From NCBI GenBank assembly GCA_900541675.1, contig UQKU01000044.1:1-9638 (forward strand): DNA of 9,638 nt. The letters are read 5' to 3'. Below, piece after piece: positions 6,858 to 9,638 of this stretch. Numbering within the stretch: position 1 is the first letter of the stretch; each line of letters begins with the position of its first letter. The notes beneath the pieces were generated by a model that made no database searches, was not told where the DNA came from, and worked only from the letters and a program-made list of their open reading frames with translations. The DNA is from an uncultured Collinsella sp. Its GTDB lineage: Bacteria; Actinomycetota; Coriobacteriia; Coriobacteriales; Coriobacteriaceae. Both the position numbers and the translations under genes were made by a program.

Positions 6858-8036
6858 ATGAACGTTCTGGTCGTCAACGCAGGATCTTCGACCCTTAAGT
6901 ATCAGGTCATCGATACCAAGTCCCACAAGGTGTCCGCAAAGGGCTCCTGCGAGCGCGTCTGCTTTACCGGCGGTACCTTCACCCACGCTGCCAACGGCTC
7001 CAAGAAGGTGACCGAGAACATCGAGTTCCCCGACCACAAGGTCGCCATCGAGGTCGTCCTGAAGGACCTCGAGGCCAACGGCGTCAAGATCGAGGGCATT
7101 GGCCACCGTATCGTTCAGGGCGGCTGGTACTTTGGCGATTCCTCCCTCGTCGACGAGGACGTCCTCGCCAAGATCCGTGAGGTCGCCCCGCTGGCGCCGC
7201 TGCACAACAACCCCGAGGCCAACGTTATCGAGTTCTGCCTGGAGCAGTATCCCGACCTGCCCAACGTCACGGTCTATGACACCGCTTTCCACTTCAACAT
7301 GCCCGAGGTCGCCAAGACCTACGCCCTTCCCAAGGATGTTTGCGACAAGCTGCACATCCGTAAGTACGGCGCCCACGGCACCAGCTATCGTTACATCTCC
7401 AAGAAGGTCGCCGAGATGACCAACGGCGAGGCCCGCAAGGTTGTCGTGTGCCACATCGGCTCCGGTGCCTCCCTGTGCGCCATCGAGGACGGCAAGTGCA
7501 TGGATACCACTATGGGCCTCACCCCGCTCGACGGCGTCATGATGGGCACCCGCTGCGGCTCCATCGACCCGGCTACCGTGTGCTACCTGCAGCGCGAGGG
7601 CGGCTACACCTTCGACGAGGTCGACGAGATGATGAACAAGAAGTCCGGCCTTTTGGCTGTGACCGGTGGCAAGACCAACGACTGCCGCAACGTCGAGGAG
7701 CTTGCCGCCGCCGGCGACCCCGAGGCTCAGCTCGCCTTCGACATGTTCGTCTACAAGATTGCCGCCAAGGCTGCCGAGATGGCCACTTCCATGTGCGGTA
7801 TGGACACGCTGGTCTTCACCGCCGGCATCGGTGAGCACGCTCCGGCCGTTCGCGCCGGCGTTGCCGACCGTCTGGCCTTTATGGGCGTCAAGATGGACCA
7901 TGCCCGTAACGCCCTGCGTGGCGACGGCGCTTGGTGCCTGTCTGCCAAGGATTCCAAGGTCAAGATCTTCGTCATCCCCACGGACGAGGAGTTCATGATC
8001 GCTTCCGACGTCGAGCGCATCGTCAACGGCAAGTAA
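6858..8036 (+). CDS. ackA: Acetate kinase, copy 1 (divergent active site)
   Basis: A 392-residue acetate kinase, converting acetyl phosphate and ADP to acetate and ATP (reversible). Family motifs are present: NAGSSTLKYQ at 7-16, GHRIVQGG at 82-89, APLHN at 113-117, DTAFH at 141-145, KYGAHGTS at 169-176, GTRCGSIDPA at 230-239, TAGIGE at 321-326 and IPTDEE at 373-378. Arg84, His116, Asp141, His173, His199 and Arg232 match catalytic positions. Deviations from the family are Thr12 (usually Ser), Gln87 (usually His), Tyr177 (His in HGTSH) and Ser202 (Asn in HLGNG). Codons are strongly biased to C/G-ending preferred forms, suggesting high expression. AGGGAG lies four bases before the ATG, and a short GGCGG/CCGCC hairpin (6824-6840) precedes it. 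No phosphotransacetylase gene is adjacent. Confidence 0.95.
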   Translation: MNVLVVNAGSSTLKYQVIDTKSHKVSAKGSCERVCFTGGTFTHAANGSKKVTENIEFPDHKVAIEVVLKDLEANGVKIEGIGHRIVQGGWYFGDSSLVDEDVLAKIREVAPLAPLHNNPEANVIEFCLEQYPDLPNVTVYDTAFHFNMPEVAKTYALPKDVCDKLHIRKYGAHGTSYRYISKKVAEMTNGEARKVVVCHIGSGASLCAIEDGKCMDTTMGLTPLDGVMMGTRCGSIDPATVCYLQREGGYTFDEVDEMMNKKSGLLAVTGGKTNDCRNVEELAAAGDPEAQLAFDMFVYKIAAKAAEMATSMCGMDTLVFTAGIGEHAPAVRAGVADRLAFMGVKMDHARNALRGDGAWCLSAKDSKVKIFVIPTDEEFMIASDVERIVNGK

Positions 8037-8040
8037 TTGC

Positions 8041-8086
8041 AAGAGGGGAGGGGCTGGACGACCAAGTGTCGTTTAGTCCCTCTTTT
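8041..8086 (+). terminator. Intrinsic terminator after ackA copy 1
   Basis: Starting four bases after the stop codon, GAGGGG (8047-8053 region) pairs with TCCCTC (8077-8082) and CTGGACGAC (8054-8062) with GTCGTTTAG (8068-8076), giving a long stem with some G-U pairs and a five-base CAAGT loop. TTTT follows (8083-8086). It separates the transcription of the two acetate kinase genes. Confidence 0.75.
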
Positions 8087-8097
8087 GCGCTCGTTGG

Positions 8098-8144
8098 GCG
8101 ATATGCTGATAGCTATTTATCAAGATATGATAACTTCTTATTAA
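8098..8144 (+). promoter_or_regulatory. AT-rich promoter region of ackA copy 2
   Basis: The only AT-rich stretch near the second acetate kinase gene contains TATGAT (8126-8131) as a plausible -10; the -35 is not clear. The inverted pair TGATA/TATCA (8107-8122) and two GATATG copies lie here and could be an operator. Presence of a terminator upstream makes a promoter here likely, but its exact position is uncertain. Confidence 0.4.
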
Positions 8145-8181
8145 AATACGGCCGCCTTAAGGGGTCTGCGTCGGCCGTATT
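8145..8181 (+). promoter_or_regulatory. Leader hairpin upstream of ackA copy 2
   Basis: AATACGGCCG (8145-8154) and CGGCCGTATT (8172-8181) form a perfect 10-pair stem around a 17-base loop that contains CCTTAAGG. The stem ends seven bases before the AAAGGAG ribosome binding site (8189-8195). No run of T follows, so termination is unlikely; it may protect the 5' end or modulate translation. Stem and position are seen directly; the role is inferred. Confidence 0.55.
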
Positions 8182-8199
8182 GCACTGCAAAGGAGTCTC

Positions 8200-9378
8200 A
8201 TGAACGTACTTGTTGTCAACGCCGGCAGTTCAAGCCTTAAATATCAGCTTTTGGATACCGATACCCGCGAGGTTTTCGCCAAGGGCAACTGCGAGCGTAT
8301 CGGATCGGACATGGGCATCTTTGGCCACTCCGAGAACGGTGGCGCCAAACAGACCGAGGAGGTTCCCTTCCCCGATCATCGCTCTGCTATCGCTCGCGTG
8401 CTCGAGGAGCTCGAGAAGACCGACTTTACGATTGATGGCATTGGACATCGCATCGTTCAAGGCGGCTGGCACTTCGATGATTCTGCGGTCGTCGACGACG
8501 AGGTCATGGCTAAGATTCTCGAGGTGGCACCGCTTGCTCCGCTGCACAACTACGGCGAGGCGGCGGCGATTGAGTATTGCCGTGAGAAGTATCCGGAGCT
8601 GCCCAACGTGGCCGTCTTCGACACCTCGTTCCACATGACCATGCCCGAGGTCGCCTACACCTACGCCCTGCCCAAGGACGTGTGCGACAAGTATCACGTG
8701 CGCAAGTACGGAGCCCACGGTACGAGCCACCGCTATGAGTGGATGATGGCCAAGGAGATCCTGGGCTCGCGCTGCCACCGCCTGCTCTCGTGCCATTTGG
8801 GCAACGGCGCCTCGCTTGCCGCCATCGAGGACGGTGTATGCCGTGACACCACGATGGGGCTCACGCCGCTTGACGGCCTGATGATGGGAACCCGCTGCGG
8901 CTCTATCGACCCGGCTACCGTGTGCTACCTGCAGCGCGAGGGCGGCTACAGCTACCAGGAAGTCGACGACATGATGAACAAGCAGTCTGGTCTGCTCGCC
9001 ATCTCGGGTATCTCCAACGACGCCCGCGACATTCGCACGCGCGCCTCCGAGGGAGATGAGCGCTGCCTGCTCGCCTTCGATATGTTCGCCTATAAGGCTA
9101 TGCAGCAGGCCGGCTCCATGATCGCTTCTATGGCGGGCGTGGATACCATTACCTTCACTGCCGGCATCGGCGAGAACGACTGGTCGATCCGCAAGGCCTT
9201 CTGCGACTGCTTTGAGTGGTTGGGCGTGCGCATCGACAACAACAAGAACCGTGAGGCCGTGGGCAGCGGCCCGCAGGTCATCAGTGCCGCCGGTTCCGCC
9301 GTCACGGTCATGGTCATCCCCACCGACGAGGAATACATGATCGCCCACGACGTCGAGCGTCTGACCAAGAACAACTAA
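8200..9378 (+). CDS. ackA: Acetate kinase, copy 2 (canonical active site)
   Basis: A second 392-residue acetate kinase, about 60% identical to copy 1 by hand alignment. It keeps the usual residues where copy 1 differs: Ser12 in NAGSSSLKYQ, His177 in HGTSH, and Asn202 in CHLGNGAS; SNDARD at 272-277 also matches the nucleotide-site motif better than TNDCRN in copy 1. Arg84, His116, Asp141, His173, His199 and Arg232 are in place. It shares Gln87 with copy 1, where most family members have His. Codon use is less biased than in copy 1 (more TCG, GCG, GTG and T-ending codons). AAAGGAG lies four bases before the ATG. A separate promoter region, a leader hairpin and a downstream terminator make it an independent unit. 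Confidence 0.96.
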   Translation: MNVLVVNAGSSSLKYQLLDTDTREVFAKGNCERIGSDMGIFGHSENGGAKQTEEVPFPDHRSAIARVLEELEKTDFTIDGIGHRIVQGGWHFDDSAVVDDEVMAKILEVAPLAPLHNYGEAAAIEYCREKYPELPNVAVFDTSFHMTMPEVAYTYALPKDVCDKYHVRKYGAHGTSHRYEWMMAKEILGSRCHRLLSCHLGNGASLAAIEDGVCRDTTMGLTPLDGLMMGTRCGSIDPATVCYLQREGGYSYQEVDDMMNKQSGLLAISGISNDARDIRTRASEGDERCLLAFDMFAYKAMQQAGSMIASMAGVDTITFTAGIGENDWSIRKAFCDCFEWLGVRIDNNKNREAVGSGPQVISAAGSAVTVMVIPTDEEYMIAHDVERLTKNN

Positions 9379-9400
9379 CGCGCGCATTTACAAGTAAACG

Positions 9401-9436
9401 AAAGGCCTCCAGAGCAACAGCTCCGGAGGCCTTTTT
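9401..9436 (+). terminator. Strong intrinsic terminator after ackA copy 2
   Basis: AAAGGCCTCC pairs with GGAGGCCTTT, with a further three pairs (GAG/CTC) across one mismatch and a six-base CAACAG loop; TTTTT completes the right side. It lies 22 bases after the stop codon. The symmetric base could also stop transcription arriving from the right on the minus strand. Confidence 0.93.
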
Positions 9437-9513
9437 ACTAGCAGGCGGAAATACCAGTCCCAAAGTGACCATCGCCAGCAACGCTTGCGCCCCTAGCAAC
9501 GGCACCCATCCAT

Positions 9514-9638
9514 TCAGATCTTCAGCCCCAGCTCGTAGTCAAGCCGCCGTCCACTCCAGATGCCCTGATTGCTACGTAGCGGCAGGGACCCTACAGGGTA
9601 AAGCTCTGAAAACATTCCGCAGGACGGAGGAAGCCCCC
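9514..9638 (-). CDS. Possible C-terminal end of an unknown protein, cut by window edge
   Basis: On the minus strand an open frame runs from the right edge to a TGA at 9516-9514. It reads as a protein-like end, with SNQGIWSGRRLDYELGLKI before the stop; an internal ATG at 9615 would give a 33-residue peptide but has no ribosome binding site, so a longer gene beginning outside is the better reading. I recognise no family. G+C at third positions is about 65%, lower than the neighbouring genes by eye. It faces the terminator at 9401-9436. Short length makes chance openness a real alternative. Confidence 0.3.
   Translation of the reverse strand, partial: GLPPSCGMFSELYPVGSLPLRSNQGIWSGRRLDYELGLKI

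Noticed and set aside
7362..7386. Ala in KYGAHGTS of both acetate kinases, where the Methanosarcina enzyme has an acetate-pocket Phe
   Set aside because: E. coli AckA as I recall it also has Ala here (RYGAHGTSH), so this is a normal family variant and not evidence of a new substrate.
6843..8042. Long open frame antisense to acetate kinase copy 1 (and a similar one over copy 2 at 8230-9387)
   Set aside because: Low-complexity Val/Gly/Leu/Asp-rich translation is the normal antisense shadow of a GC-biased gene; no ribosome binding site or motif.
9314..9505. 63-codon minus-strand open frame across the end of ackA copy 2
   Set aside because: It crosses the terminator at 9401-9436 and overlaps the kinase C-terminus; no supporting motif.
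1..9638. A novel defence, mobile or biosynthetic system
   Set aside because: Apart from the 30-residue protein and the right-edge fragment, every gene belongs to a known housekeeping family; no repeats, integrase, transposase, or unusual cluster supports such a system.

Overview
This window looks like a short assembly contig of ordinary chromosomal genes from a moderately GC-rich actinobacterium. Gene content, codon style and leader architecture are compatible with a gut Coriobacteriia such as Collinsella. That placement is an impression from the proteins, not a search result. I see no rRNA, tRNA, CRISPR array, transposase, phage gene or defence system.

Layout. Bases 1-52 are not genomic: they carry a near-perfect copy of the Illumina P5 adapter plus an A-run. 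The artefact is fused to a minus-strand gene for a secreted C69-family dipeptidase (53-1120), whose 3' end is therefore missing. Bases 1121-1428 hold that gene's leader hairpin, a possible promoter, a tandem 9-bp repeat and a minus-strand terminator. The terminator closes a two-gene minus-strand operon made of a diacylglycerol kinase-family lipid kinase (1531-2448) and an unlisted 30-residue membrane miniprotein (1429-1521). From about 2450 onward the recognised genes run on the plus strand: ribonuclease D (2547-3680), a YugP-type membrane zinc metallopeptidase (3745-4449), exonuclease VII large and small subunits (4565-6016, 6059-6325), a HIT-family nucleotide hydrolase (6375-6710), and two tandem acetate kinase paralogues (6858-8036, 8200-9378). 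A strong terminator follows at 9401-9436. The last 200 bases hold only the possible C-terminal end of a minus-strand protein entering from the right edge.

How the genes relate. xseA and xseB make one enzyme, and the lipid kinase and miniprotein are probably co-translated. The two acetate kinases are separately transcribed, since a terminator and then a promoter-like AT-rich stretch and a hairpin leader separate them. They are about 60% identical by hand alignment. The upstream copy has substitutions at several usually invariant catalytic positions yet looks strongly codon-biased; the downstream copy keeps those positions. No phosphotransacetylase gene accompanies them here.

The main points to re-examine are the adapter artefact, the divergent acetate kinase pair (including a local island of near-identity suggesting gene conversion), the hidden 30-residue membrane protein, and the hairpins placed just upstream of ribosome binding sites. 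I did not find a convincing new multi-gene system.
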